Assembly: GCA_036262835.1 (NCBI GenBank)
Contig: DATAID010000070.1
Span: forward strand, 15,379 to 79,378
Origin: RBG-16-66-20 sp036262835
GTDB taxonomy: Bacteria; Pseudomonadota; Gammaproteobacteria; Burkholderiales; SG8-39
Length of the DNA stretch: 64,000 nucleotides
Direction: 5' to 3'
Part shown: one piece after another, positions 45,448 to 52,709 of the stretch
Layout of the letters: each line of letters begins with the position of its first letter
How positions within the stretch are numbered: the first letter of the stretch is position 1
The notes under the pieces: model-generated
What the model saw: only the letters and a program-made list of their open reading frames with translations
Databases searched by the model: none
Told to the model about the DNA's origin: nothing
Translations under genes and position numbers: made by a program

Positions 45448-45801
45448 CTAGGATGTCCTGGCGGCGCGCTTGCAGCCGGCGTAGGTGGCGGGCGGATCGT
45501 AGAGCGTGGCGGCCTCGCCGCTCAGCTCGAGGAGCACCTTGCCCACGCCATAGGTCTCGCCCGAGCGCTTCTCGAGCCGGATCTCGCGGTCGGGAGCGAT
45601 CAGCCACACGGCGTTGTCGGGCAGGGCGCGCACCCAGAAGCTCTTGTTGCCCTCGCACTTGTATTCGGTGGCGTTCGCCGGCGCGCGGCTGAGCTCCGTG
45701 TCGCTCGAGCCGAAGGGCCACAGGCTCGAGACGCTGCAGCCGGCGAGGCAGACGGCGCCGAGCAGGAGGGTCGGGAGAGCCGGGGCTGGCAGGAAGCGCA
45801 T
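45448..45801 (-). CDS. MliC-like lysozyme-inhibitor lipoprotein
   Basis: A 117-residue lipoprotein: signal peptide with lipobox 'LAGC' (Cys about 22), a short linker, then a compact domain. It runs from 'EYKCEGNKSFWVRALP' to 'ATYAGCK', with the two Cys spaced as in MliC/PliC inhibitors of C-type lysozyme. 'LLELSGEAATLY' matches the core strand of that fold. It would sit in the outer or inner membrane facing the periplasm and protect peptidoglycan. Assignment rests on pattern only, so confidence is moderate. Divergent from a Bug gene across 20 nt. Confidence 0.6.
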   Translation of the reverse strand: MRFLPAPALPTLLLGAVCLAGCSVSSLWPFGSSDTELSRAPANATEYKCEGNKSFWVRALPDNAVWLIAPDREIRLEKRSGETYGVGKVLLELSGEAATLYDPPATYAGCKRAARTS

Positions 45802-45821
45802 CGGGCCGGTATGGTAACGCC
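45802..45821. promoter_or_regulatory. Divergent promoter, TATGGTA core
   Basis: In the 20-bp gap TATGGT (45810-45815) lies exactly 6 nt before the Bug ATG, predicting a leaderless mRNA. On the other strand TACCAT (complement of 45811-45816) lies 9 nt before the lipoprotein ATG, predicting a 3-nt leader. Neither gene has a Shine-Dalgarno. Confidence 0.45.
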
Positions 45822-46775
45822 ATGCGGCTCCTCCTCCTCGCGCTGGCGTGGGTCGTTTCGAGCCTCGCTCTTGCCCAGGACTGGCCCACCAAGACGGTGC
45901 GCCTCGTCATTCCGTTCTCGCCCGGCGGCAGCACCGATTTCCAGGGCCGGCTCCTCTGCGACTGGCTGACGCGCCACTTCGGCCAGTCCTTCGTCATCGA
46001 CCACAAGCCCGGCGCGGGCAGCAACATCGGCGTGGCCGAGGTCGCGCGCAGCGCCCCGGACGGCTACACCCTGGGCTGGATCACCGTCGCCTCGCACGCG
46101 ATCAACCCGACCTTGTACGCGAAGCTGCCTTTCGACCACCTGAAGGACTTCGCGCCCGTCTCGCTCACCGGCACGTTCCCGAATCTCCTGGTGGTCAACA
46201 ACAATTTCCCGGTCAAGACCGTTCCCGAGCTGATCGCGCATCTGAAAGCCAACCCCGGCAAGTTCTCGTTCGCGTCGTCGGGTCAGGGCACCTCGCTCCA
46301 CCTTTCGGGCGAGATGTTCAAGCAGATGACGAAGACCGAGATGCTGCACATCCCCTACAAGGGCGGCGGCCCGGCGGTCGCCGACGTGATCGCGGGCGTG
46401 GTGCAGATGACCTTCGGCAACATGCCGACCGTGCTGCCGCACGCCCGCGCCGGACGGGTGCGAGCCGTCGCGGTCACCTCGAGCGAGCGCTGGTTCAGCG
46501 CGCCCGACATTCCCGCGATCGCCGAGACGGTGCCGGGCTTCCAGGCGATGTCCTGGCACGGGGTCGCGTTCCCGGCGGGCACGCCGCCGGCGATCGTCGA
46601 AAAGCTCTCCGCGGCGATCCGCGAGGCGATGGCGACCGACGAGATGAAGGACAAGTACGCGAGCGGCGGCTCGCGGGCGATCGCCAGCACCCCGGCCCAG
46701 TTCGCCGCCTTCATCAGGGAGGACACCGAGCGCTGGGCGCCGGTGATCCGCGCCTCGGGCGCGCGCGTGGAATAG
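45822..46775 (+). CDS. Bug/TctC-family periplasmic receptor (third copy)
   Basis: A 317-residue TTT receptor. It has a short signal peptide (MRLLLLALAWVVSSLALAQ), the opening 'WPTKTVRLVIPFSPGGSTDF', 'IPYKGGGPAVADVIAG' in the middle and 'EDTERWAPVIRASGARVE' at the end, all typical. No permease genes adjoin it. The transcript is probably leaderless (TATGGT 6 nt before ATG). An imperfect hairpin (46781-46820) follows the stop. The ligand is unknown. Confidence 0.92.
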   Translation: MRLLLLALAWVVSSLALAQDWPTKTVRLVIPFSPGGSTDFQGRLLCDWLTRHFGQSFVIDHKPGAGSNIGVAEVARSAPDGYTLGWITVASHAINPTLYAKLPFDHLKDFAPVSLTGTFPNLLVVNNNFPVKTVPELIAHLKANPGKFSFASSGQGTSLHLSGEMFKQMTKTEMLHIPYKGGGPAVADVIAGVVQMTFGNMPTVLPHARAGRVRAVAVTSSERWFSAPDIPAIAETVPGFQAMSWHGVAFPAGTPPAIVEKLSAAIREAMATDEMKDKYASGGSRAIASTPAQFAAFIREDTERWAPVIRASGARVE

Positions 46776-46780
46776 TCTTC

Positions 46781-46820
46781 GTAGTGGGCCTGCGACTGCG
46801 AGCGCCGCAGGCGCCACTAC
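46781..46820. repeat. Long imperfect inverted repeat after the Bug gene
   Basis: GTAGTGGGCCTGCG (46781-46794) pairs with CGCAGGCGCCACTAC (46806-46820) with one bulged base, giving a stem of about 14 bp and an 11-nt loop. It starts 5 nt after the stop. There is no T-run, so it is more a 3'-end stabiliser or attenuator than a simple terminator. Confidence 0.4.
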
Positions 46821-46876
46821 CGCGAATTCCCAATTTGCACTACAGAGCCCCCGGCGCCCCTTCGGTAAAAAGGGGC

Positions 46877-47752
46877 ATGCAAAAGGTCAAGCTTCTGCTG
46901 GTCGACGACGATCCCCGCAACCTGATCGCCCTCGAGGGCGCTCTCGCCAATGGCGCCTACGAGCTGCAGCTCGCGCACTCGGGGCGCGAGGCGCTCGAGC
47001 TCGCGCAAAAGCACGACTTCGCGGTGATCCTGCTCGACGTGCAGATGCCCGGCATGGACGGCTTCGAGGCGGCGAAGATGCTGCGGGCGCTGGCGAGCTG
47101 CCGCGACTGCGCCATCATTTTCGTGACCGCGCACTTCCCGGAGGAGGAATTCGTGCGGCGGGGCTACCAGGTCGGCGCCACCGACTACCTCGTCAAGCCG
47201 CTCGACCTGGAGGTGCTGCGCTCCAAGGTTTCGCTCTACAGCGCCTTCCAGCAGAAGAACGCGCTCCTGCGCGAGCGCGAGCAGCGCATCCGCGGCATGG
47301 AGGAGCTGCTGCGCGCCGAGCGCAATCTGTCCGCCGTGCTGGAGACGCACCCGATCGGGATCCTGGTGGCCGACTCCGACGGCGAGGTGGTGCAGATCAA
47401 CGGCGAAGTGTCCAAGGTCTGGGGCCAGGAAAAGGAGCCGGGCGCCGGCGTGCACGGCTGGTGGGACCACGACGACAAGCTGCTCGAGGCGGTGAATGCG
47501 CTCATGGCGCGCGTGCTGCGCACGGGCGAAACCTCGCGAAACGAGTTCACGCGGTACACGCGCGACGACGGCACCAGCAAGACCGTGCTCACCACCGCCT
47601 CCGCGCTTCGCAACCTCGACGGCACGGTGGTGGGCGTCGTGGTCGTCATCCAGGACCTGACCGAGCACACGCACATCGAGCAGGACATCGTGCAGCGCAT
47701 GTACCAGCTCGCCTCGATGCATCCGGAGCTCAAGCAGGCGATTCGACATTGA
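46877..47752 (+). CDS. Response regulator with REC and PAS domains
   Basis: A 291-residue cytosolic signalling protein. The REC domain (about 1-125) has the acidic pair 'VDDDP' (about 9-13), phospho-acceptor Asp in 'LLDVQMPGMDGFE' (about 55), Thr in 'FVTAHF' and Lys in 'YLVKPLD'. A coiled-coil linker follows (about 128-155, 'LREREQRIRGMEELLRAERN'), then a PAS domain (about 156-275, 'ETHPIGILVADSDGEVVQIN'). There is no kinase, GGDEF or DNA-binding output, so it may act by PAS-mediated protein contact or lie upstream of a partner elsewhere. It starts at the ATG at 46877; the longer frame overlaps the Bug gene. Confidence 0.88.
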   Translation: MQKVKLLLVDDDPRNLIALEGALANGAYELQLAHSGREALELAQKHDFAVILLDVQMPGMDGFEAAKMLRALASCRDCAIIFVTAHFPEEEFVRRGYQVGATDYLVKPLDLEVLRSKVSLYSAFQQKNALLREREQRIRGMEELLRAERNLSAVLETHPIGILVADSDGEVVQINGEVSKVWGQEKEPGAGVHGWWDHDDKLLEAVNALMARVLRTGETSRNEFTRYTRDDGTSKTVLTTASALRNLDGTVVGVVVVIQDLTEHTHIEQDIVQRMYQLASMHPELKQAIRH

Positions 47753-47755
47753 GGA

Positions 47756-47777
47756 AATCGGGACCGTGGTCCCGATT
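47756..47777. repeat. Perfect palindrome after the REC-PAS gene
   Basis: AATCGGGACC and GGTCCCGATT are separated by only GT, directly after the stop codon. Sequence GCGACAG...CTGTCGC (about 47787-47814) forms a second inverted repeat downstream. Together they may mark the transcript end; an operator is also possible. No T-run is present. Confidence 0.4.
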
Positions 47778-47873
47778 CGCCCTTCGGCGACAGGTCGCTA
47801 AGCGAAACTGTCGCGCCGGACAGGGCGCTGCAAGCCCGCAGCAAACTTGCCGCGCGACAATCCGGCGCTCACC

Positions 47874-49232
47874 ATGAGCCACGTTTTTTCCCGGTCGGAC
47901 CCGAAGGCTTTCGTCGCCTCAGGCGTCCGCGACCTGTGGGACGCGCTGCTGATCGTCGCGATCTTCGCCGGCCTCGGCGTGCTCGCCTGGATGGCGCTCG
48001 GCACGACGCTGCTGCGGCCGCTGCTCGAGATGGCCGAGCGCGAGCAATGGAGCAGCCTCTGGGTGCGTCCGACGGTGATCTGGGTCGCGATGGGCCTCGT
48101 GCTCCTGCTGCTGCGCACGCTGCTCTGGCTTTTCTACCGGCCGCGCGCGGCCGCCTCGATGGAGGATGCGCCGGCGCTCTCGGTGATCATCCCGGCCTAC
48201 AACGAGGGCGAAATGGTGGCGCGCAGCATCGAGTCGGTCGCGCTGGCGCGCTACCCTGCCGGGCGCCTGGAGATCCTCGCCATCGACGACGGCAGCAAGG
48301 ACGGCGGCGCGACCTGGCGGCACATCGAGGCGGCGGCGCGGCGCTTCCCGGCGCTCGTCACCGCGATCCGGCTTGCCGAGAACCGCGGCAAGCGCGGCGC
48401 GCTCGCCGAGGGCTTCCGGCGCGCGCGCGGCGAGATCTTCCTCACGGTCGATTCCGACAGCGTGATCGAGCGCGACGCGCTGCTCGCCGCGGCGGGCCCG
48501 TTCCGCGATCCGAAGATCGGCGCAGTCGCCGGCAAGGTCGTGGTCTACAACCGCGCGCAGGGGCTCATCCCGCGCATGCTGCACGTGCGCTTCGTTCTCT
48601 CCTTCGACTTCCTGCGCAGCGCGCAATCGATGTTCCGCACCGTGTACTGCTGCCCCGGCGCCTTCGCCGTGTACCGCGCCGAGGTGGTCCGCCGCGTCCT
48701 TGCCTCGTGGGAAGGGCAGACCTTCTTCGGCGTGCCCTGCACCTATGGCGAAGACCGCGCGCTCACCAACGAGATCCTGCGCGCGGGCTACGACACCGTT
48801 TACCAGCGCACCGCGGTCGTGCGCACCATCGTGCCGACCACGTACAAGCAGCTCTGCCGCATGTACCTGCGCTGGGACCGCAGCTACATCCGCGAGGAGA
48901 TGCGCTTCTCGAGGATCGTGTGGCGCCGGCCGCTCGGCTCGCGCCTGCTCGCGCTCTACGAGAGCGGCATCACCAACCTGCGCTATCCGATCGCCTACTC
49001 GGCGATGGCGCTGTGGTTCGTGAACGGCCTCTCCGATCCGGCCTCGCTCCTGCGCATGCTGGTCGCGATCATGGCGGTGTCCACGGTCTACACGCTCTAC
49101 TACCTGCGCAGCGAGCGCTCGTGGGATTTCGTCTTCGGGATCCTGTACGGCTATTTCGCCTTCTTCGCGCTGAGCTGGATCTTCCTTTACGCCGCCGCCA
49201 CCTTGCGCGCGAGGGGCTGGCTGACCCGGTGA
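47874..49232 (+). CDS. Processive family 2 glycosyltransferase (NodC/hyaluronan synthase-like)
   Basis: A 452-residue inner-membrane enzyme: two N-terminal TM helices (about 22-45, 60-85), then a GT-A domain. 'SVIIPAYNEGEMV' and 'AIDDGSKDGG' bind UDP-sugar, 'TVDSDSVIERDA' is the metal DxD, 'YGEDRALTNEIL' the catalytic base region, and 'QLCRMYLRWDRS' the Q-x-x-R-W-type acceptor motif. C-terminal TM helices follow. The layout fits processive synthases of beta-linked polysaccharide (chitin-oligosaccharide, hyaluronan or poly-GlcNAc-like). The ATG at 47874 (MSHVFSRS) is chosen. No other polysaccharide gene adjoins, so the product is unknown. Confidence 0.88.
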   Translation: MSHVFSRSDPKAFVASGVRDLWDALLIVAIFAGLGVLAWMALGTTLLRPLLEMAEREQWSSLWVRPTVIWVAMGLVLLLLRTLLWLFYRPRAAASMEDAPALSVIIPAYNEGEMVARSIESVALARYPAGRLEILAIDDGSKDGGATWRHIEAAARRFPALVTAIRLAENRGKRGALAEGFRRARGEIFLTVDSDSVIERDALLAAAGPFRDPKIGAVAGKVVVYNRAQGLIPRMLHVRFVLSFDFLRSAQSMFRTVYCCPGAFAVYRAEVVRRVLASWEGQTFFGVPCTYGEDRALTNEILRAGYDTVYQRTAVVRTIVPTTYKQLCRMYLRWDRSYIREEMRFSRIVWRRPLGSRLLALYESGITNLRYPIAYSAMALWFVNGLSDPASLLRMLVAIMAVSTVYTLYYLRSERSWDFVFGILYGYFAFFALSWIFLYAAATLRARGWLTR

Positions 49233-49295
49233 TCCGGCTGTCGCGGTTGCAGCTACAGACTGTCCGGTAATTCACGACTATCCTGTTCGGCTCCC

Positions 49296-49496
49296 ATGGC
49301 GCCCGAGCAGAAAGAGAGGCTTCTTGCCCGCGCCGTCAAGCGGCGCCGGGAGCAGGAGCGTGCCGAGATTTTCGCCCGCAGCATGCGGTTGATCGCCGAG
49401 GCGCAGGTGCTCCGCGCGAAAGCGCTCGACCTGCAGGACCAGGCCGCCGCGCTCATCGCGAACTACAAGCGCGACCTGAACGGCGGCGATTCCTAA
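49296..49496 (+). CDS. Small charged helical protein, 66 aa
   Basis: A 66-residue protein rich in Arg, Glu, Ala and Gln ('KERLLARAVKRRREQERAEI', 'EAQVLRAKALDLQDQAAAL') and predicted to be one long helix or coiled coil. No signal, TM or cysteine. The last 4 nt overlap the convergent reductase gene. I do not recognise a family. Codon bias and clean placement in the gap between two larger genes support it. Confidence 0.55.
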   Translation: MAPEQKERLLARAVKRRREQERAEIFARSMRLIAEAQVLRAKALDLQDQAAALIANYKRDLNGGDS

Positions 49497-50548
49497 AGGC
49501 GGGTCAGGTTCTCGGGCGCGGGCTTGAGCTCCCCGCGCTCGACCTTCGTCACGATCTCGGTCAACTTCGCGTGGCTCGGCGCCGGAACGCCGACTTCCCT
49601 GCCTTTGGCGGCGATGAGGCCGTTCATTGCCTCGATCTCGGTGCGCCGGCCCTTGAGGATGTCCTGCGCCATGGAAGGGCGCTGGATGTTGCCGCGCGGA
49701 TTGGCGTCTTTCTGCGGCACGAGCGCCGCCTCGACCCGGGCGAGCGCCTGCGCGTCGCCTTCCGAGGCGCGCGCGAAGGTCTCCGGCTCGAGGCCGCGGA
49801 TCTTCTCGAGCGTGAAGCCGAGCGCCTGCCCGACGCGGATCGCTTCGCCGGCGAGCTTGATCTGGAAGCGCCGGATCGCGTCGTTCCTCAGGCAATCGCC
49901 CGAGGTGAGCCCGGTCGCGGCGGTGACGCCGTTGCCCATGCCGTTTTGCACGAGCTTCGACCAGCGCTCGCCCCAGAGGTTGGTCGTCGCCTTGGCGCTG
50001 TCGATGGCCGAGAGCCATTGCACGAGCGCTTCGACGCGCGGCGTGAGGCGGCCGTGCGGCTCGCCGACGCGAAAGACGGTGTGCTTGTCGCCGCCCTTGG
50101 CCACTGTGCGCCGTATCCGCGCCGGCTCGTACAGGTCGACCGAGATGAGCGAGGCGATCACACCCACCACGCGCCCCCAGCCGACGATGCCCGCGATCGT
50201 CTCCTCGTTCAGGCAGTTCTGCAGCGAGACGACGAAGCCTTCCGGGGAGAGGTAAGGCTTGATCAGGTGCGTCGCCCAGGCCGTGTCGTACGACTTCATG
50301 GACACGAAGGCGACGTCGAACGGCTTGCTTGAAAAGCTTTGAACTTCCGTGATGTGGAAAATGGTCCTGATGGGAACGACGAAGCGCTCTTCCGGCGTCA
50401 TCCCGTCGAGCTCCAGCCCCTTTTTTCTTATTGTTTCGACATGCTCGGGCCAGGGGTCGATGAATGTGACATCGTGACCCAGGTGCGCGAGCGAGCCCCC
50501 GACGTAGCCGCCGAGGGCGCCCGCGCCGACGACGGCGATCCGCTTCAC
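49493..50548 (-). CDS. Ketopantoate reductase (ApbA/PanE) family protein
   Basis: A 351-residue NADP-dependent enzyme. The nucleotide motif 'RIAVVGAGALGGYVGGSLA' is at the N-terminus. 'VSMKSYDTAWA' (Lys, about 96-106) follows, 'LQNCLNEE' marks the substrate loop, and 'RPSMAQDILKGRRTEIEAMN' carries the family's late Ser-x-x-x-D motif. True PanE makes pantoate; this longer version (family about 300) with a 35-residue C-terminal extension is more like the 2-dehydropantoate reductase paralogues of catabolic clusters. The GTG at 50548 overlaps the methyltransferase stop (GTGA), so the two are translationally coupled. Confidence 0.86.
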   Translation of the reverse strand: MKRIAVVGAGALGGYVGGSLAHLGHDVTFIDPWPEHVETIRKKGLELDGMTPEERFVVPIRTIFHITEVQSFSSKPFDVAFVSMKSYDTAWATHLIKPYLSPEGFVVSLQNCLNEETIAGIVGWGRVVGVIASLISVDLYEPARIRRTVAKGGDKHTVFRVGEPHGRLTPRVEALVQWLSAIDSAKATTNLWGERWSKLVQNGMGNGVTAATGLTSGDCLRNDAIRRFQIKLAGEAIRVGQALGFTLEKIRGLEPETFARASEGDAQALARVEAALVPQKDANPRGNIQRPSMAQDILKGRRTEIEAMNGLIAAKGREVGVPAPSHAKLTEIVTKVERGELKPAPENLTRL

Positions 50549-51207
50549 TTGCTTTTCAGGGATTCCTTCGCGGCGAGCAGGCGTACGACCGGCACCGGCT
50601 TGCCGCCGCTGCGATCCCAGTCGGACTGCGTGACCGTGTCCTCGTAGTAGCGCACACGCAGCGCGCCGAAGATCTTCGGCAGCTCGTTGGGGAAGTAGCC
50701 GTACTTGTCGCCCGTCAGGTTCTGCTTGTTGATGTCGCGCTGGATGCCCTCGACCACGACGATGCCGCCGGGCTTCAACGCGGCCATGACTTTCTTCGCG
50801 TTGCGGTTGAGGTATTCGTGCATGTACATGCCGACGATCAGGTCGTAGCGCTCCTTGCCGTAGTCGAACTTGTCGACGTCGCCGACCGCGGCGTTGATCT
50901 TGAGGCCGCGCTTCTCGGCGGTTTCCTTCGCCTGCTTGACCGCCACCTCCGAGATGTCGAAGCCGGTCACCTCCCAGCCGAGCGCGGCGAGGAACATGGA
51001 ATTGCGCCCCTGGCCCATGCCGATGTCGAGCGCCTTGCCGGGCGTGCGGCCCTTCACCGCCTCGGCGAGGAACTTGTTGAACTTGTGCTCCTTGCCTTCG
51101 CGCTTGGAATACAGGTCGTTCCAGACCTGCTCGGCGGACCTCTTCTTGTCCTGGGCGAGCAGCACGCCGGGCAGGCAAAGCGCCAGCACTACGATCAGTC
51201 GAAGCAT
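50545..51207 (-). CDS. Class I SAM-methyltransferase with Sec signal peptide
   Basis: A 220-residue protein. A clear Sec signal (MLRLIVVLALCLPGVLLAQD) precedes a Rossmann methyltransferase fold: motif I 'ALDIGMGQGRNSMFLAAL' (about 59-76), motif II 'VTGFDISEVAVKQAKE', and motif IV/post-I 'YDLIVGMYMHEYL'. The start is well supported (GGAGG 7 nt before the ATG), and no alternative start would remove the signal while keeping motif I. Export of a SAM-dependent enzyme is puzzling because SAM is cytosolic. Either the sequence is a membrane tether or it is a subfamily with another role. It is coupled to the reductase. Confidence 0.82.
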   Translation of the reverse strand: MLRLIVVLALCLPGVLLAQDKKRSAEQVWNDLYSKREGKEHKFNKFLAEAVKGRTPGKALDIGMGQGRNSMFLAALGWEVTGFDISEVAVKQAKETAEKRGLKINAAVGDVDKFDYGKERYDLIVGMYMHEYLNRNAKKVMAALKPGGIVVVEGIQRDINKQNLTGDKYGYFPNELPKIFGALRVRYYEDTVTQSDWDRSGGKPVPVVRLLAAKESLKSK

Positions 51208-51226
51208 GGTGTTTCCTCCTCTGGAA

Positions 51227-51232
51227 TAGAAT
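51227..51232 (+). promoter_or_regulatory. -10 element of the TauD-like gene
   Basis: TAGAAT lies 10 nt before the ATG at 51243, which predicts a leader of about 4 nt. No Shine-Dalgarno fits between. The divergent methyltransferase has a normal GGAGG instead. Confidence 0.45.
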
Positions 51233-51242
51233 CTACACCAAT

Positions 51243-52070
51243 ATGGAAATCCGGCCGCTTGCGGGGGTTCTGGGTGCGGAGGTTCTCGGCGTCGATTTGA
51301 AGACGACCCGGGACTGGAAGAAGATCCACCAGATCTTCCTCGATCATTCCGTGCTCGTCTTCCGCGATCAGAAGCTCGAGCCGCAGGACCTCATGGAAAT
51401 AGGAGGGCAATTCGGGCCGCCGTGCCATTACCCGTTCGTCACCGGCATGGAAGGCTTTCCTTTCATCTTCGAAGTGGTGAAGGAGGAGGGCGAGAAGGTG
51501 AATTTCGGCGGCAACTGGCACTCCGATACGACTTACCTGCCGCAGCCGCCGCTCGGAACGCTGCTCTACGCGGTGGAAACGCCCACGCACGGCGGCGACA
51601 CGCTCTTTTGCAACACGCGCGCCGCCTACGACGCGCTCTCCGCCGGCATGCGCTCCATGGTGGACAAGCTCGTCGGCGTCAACAGCGCCGGCCTCAAGTA
51701 CGGCGGCGGGCGCACCAGGATGCACAAGAACATCGCCGGCATGAAGGTGCACGGCACGGACGACGCCGACTCCTACGAGTCGGAGCATCCGGTCGCGCGC
51801 ACGCACCCCGACACGGGCAAGAAGGCGCTCTACTGCAGCCGCGGCCACACCATCCGCTTCAAGGACATGAGCGAGGACGAGTCGCGCCCGATCATCGATT
51901 TCCTGCAGGCGCACCAGGTCCGGCCCGAGTTCACCTGCCGCGTGCGCTGGGCGCCGGGCACGCTCACCGTCTGGGACAACCGCTGCACGCAGCACAACGC
52001 CATCAACGACTACCACGGCCAGCGCCGGCGCATGCGCCGCCTGACGGTAGGACCGCAGACGCCCCGGTAG
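51243..52070 (+). CDS. TauD/TfdA-family 2-oxoglutarate dioxygenase
   Basis: A 275-residue Fe(II)/2-oxoglutarate-dependent oxygenase. The iron ligands are His and Asp in 'NWHSDTTYLPQPP' (about 94-106) and His in 'TVWDNRCTQHNAIND' (about 241-255). The 2OG-binding Arg is in the following 'GQRRRMRRLTV'. 'LVFRDQKLEPQDLMEIGGQF' is typical of the N-terminal part. Family members oxidise taurine, alkylsulfonates, 2,4-D or similar carboxylates. The substrate is unknown; no sulfur-starvation operon is nearby. The lipoprotein gene starts in the last base of its stop. Confidence 0.9.
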   Translation: MEIRPLAGVLGAEVLGVDLKTTRDWKKIHQIFLDHSVLVFRDQKLEPQDLMEIGGQFGPPCHYPFVTGMEGFPFIFEVVKEEGEKVNFGGNWHSDTTYLPQPPLGTLLYAVETPTHGGDTLFCNTRAAYDALSAGMRSMVDKLVGVNSAGLKYGGGRTRMHKNIAGMKVHGTDDADSYESEHPVARTHPDTGKKALYCSRGHTIRFKDMSEDESRPIIDFLQAHQVRPEFTCRVRWAPGTLTVWDNRCTQHNAINDYHGQRRRMRRLTVGPQTPR

Positions 52071-52471
52071 TGAAGGCGTGCTTCCTTCTTGCAGCCACGG
52101 GTTTTGTTCTCGGTGGGTGTTCTCCTTTCGTTTATCACTCGCCCGAGGCAACGGCGGAGCTGAGAAATGCGATGGAGGCGGCGAACACGGCGCGCGTGGA
52201 TGGGCCCGCGAAAGTGAGAATCGCGGCGCGCACCGATTTCTTCGTGCAGCCGGGCGTCGTCTTCATCCCGTCGCGGCAGGCCGAGCGCCTCTTGCGCGCG
52301 ATGGGCGAGCGCCCCACGAAGGAGGTGCTCTGCCTGCTCATCTACGCGACGCCCGGCCGGGCGGACCGGACGATCGTCTACTCGAGGAGCCGCCCGGCGG
52401 CCGAGATGCCCGAGGTCGAGCTCTCGGGCTGGAAGGAAGCGCCCGAGCTCTGGGCGCTCAGGCAAAAATGA
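52070..52471 (+). CDS. Hypothetical lipoprotein downstream of TauD
   Basis: A 133-residue predicted lipoprotein from GTG 52070 (MKACFLLAATGFVLGGC; lipid-modified Cys about 17). The mature part is a small alpha/beta domain ('ARTDFFVQPGVVFIPSRQAE', 'EVLCLLIYATPGRADRTIVY') without recognisable motif. Its start shares one base with the TauD stop (TAGTG), so translation is probably coupled. No family recognised. Confidence 0.62.
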   Translation: MKACFLLAATGFVLGGCSPFVYHSPEATAELRNAMEAANTARVDGPAKVRIAARTDFFVQPGVVFIPSRQAERLLRAMGERPTKEVLCLLIYATPGRADRTIVYSRSRPAAEMPEVELSGWKEAPELWALRQK

Positions 52472-52474
52472 TTT

Positions 52475-52671
52475 CTAGAGCTCCTGAATTTCCACTTTTC
52501 GGAACTTGATCGTGCCGCGGCCCCACTGCAGGCCGATCGGTCCGTAAGTGAGCTCGGTGTCGTAGGTGTCGGCCGTCTTCACGCCGTTCAGCATCACCAC
52601 GACCCGCCCGAGCCCGAGCCCGCGCACGCCGCGGCAAGCAAGCTTGCAGCGATGACAGAGAATCGTTTCAT
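52475..52671 (-). pseudogene. Remnant of an exported DUF1080 (3-keto-disaccharide hydrolase) gene
   Basis: On the minus strand an ATG at 52671 opens a lipoprotein-type signal (MKRFSVIAASLLAAACAGS) that hits a stop after about 25 codons. Overlapping it in another frame is 'VVVMLNGVKTADTYDTE' followed by 'GPIGLQWGRGTIKFRKVEIQ' and a stop at 52475. That is the characteristic C-terminal strand pair of DUF1080 domains. The central part (about 150-200 residues) is missing and the frame is shifted, so this is a deletion scar. It fills the 202-nt gap before the tannase-type gene. Confidence 0.65.
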
Positions 52672-52709
52672 GTTTGTCCCTCCCTTGGACTGCTTATTAT
52701 AGGGACCCC

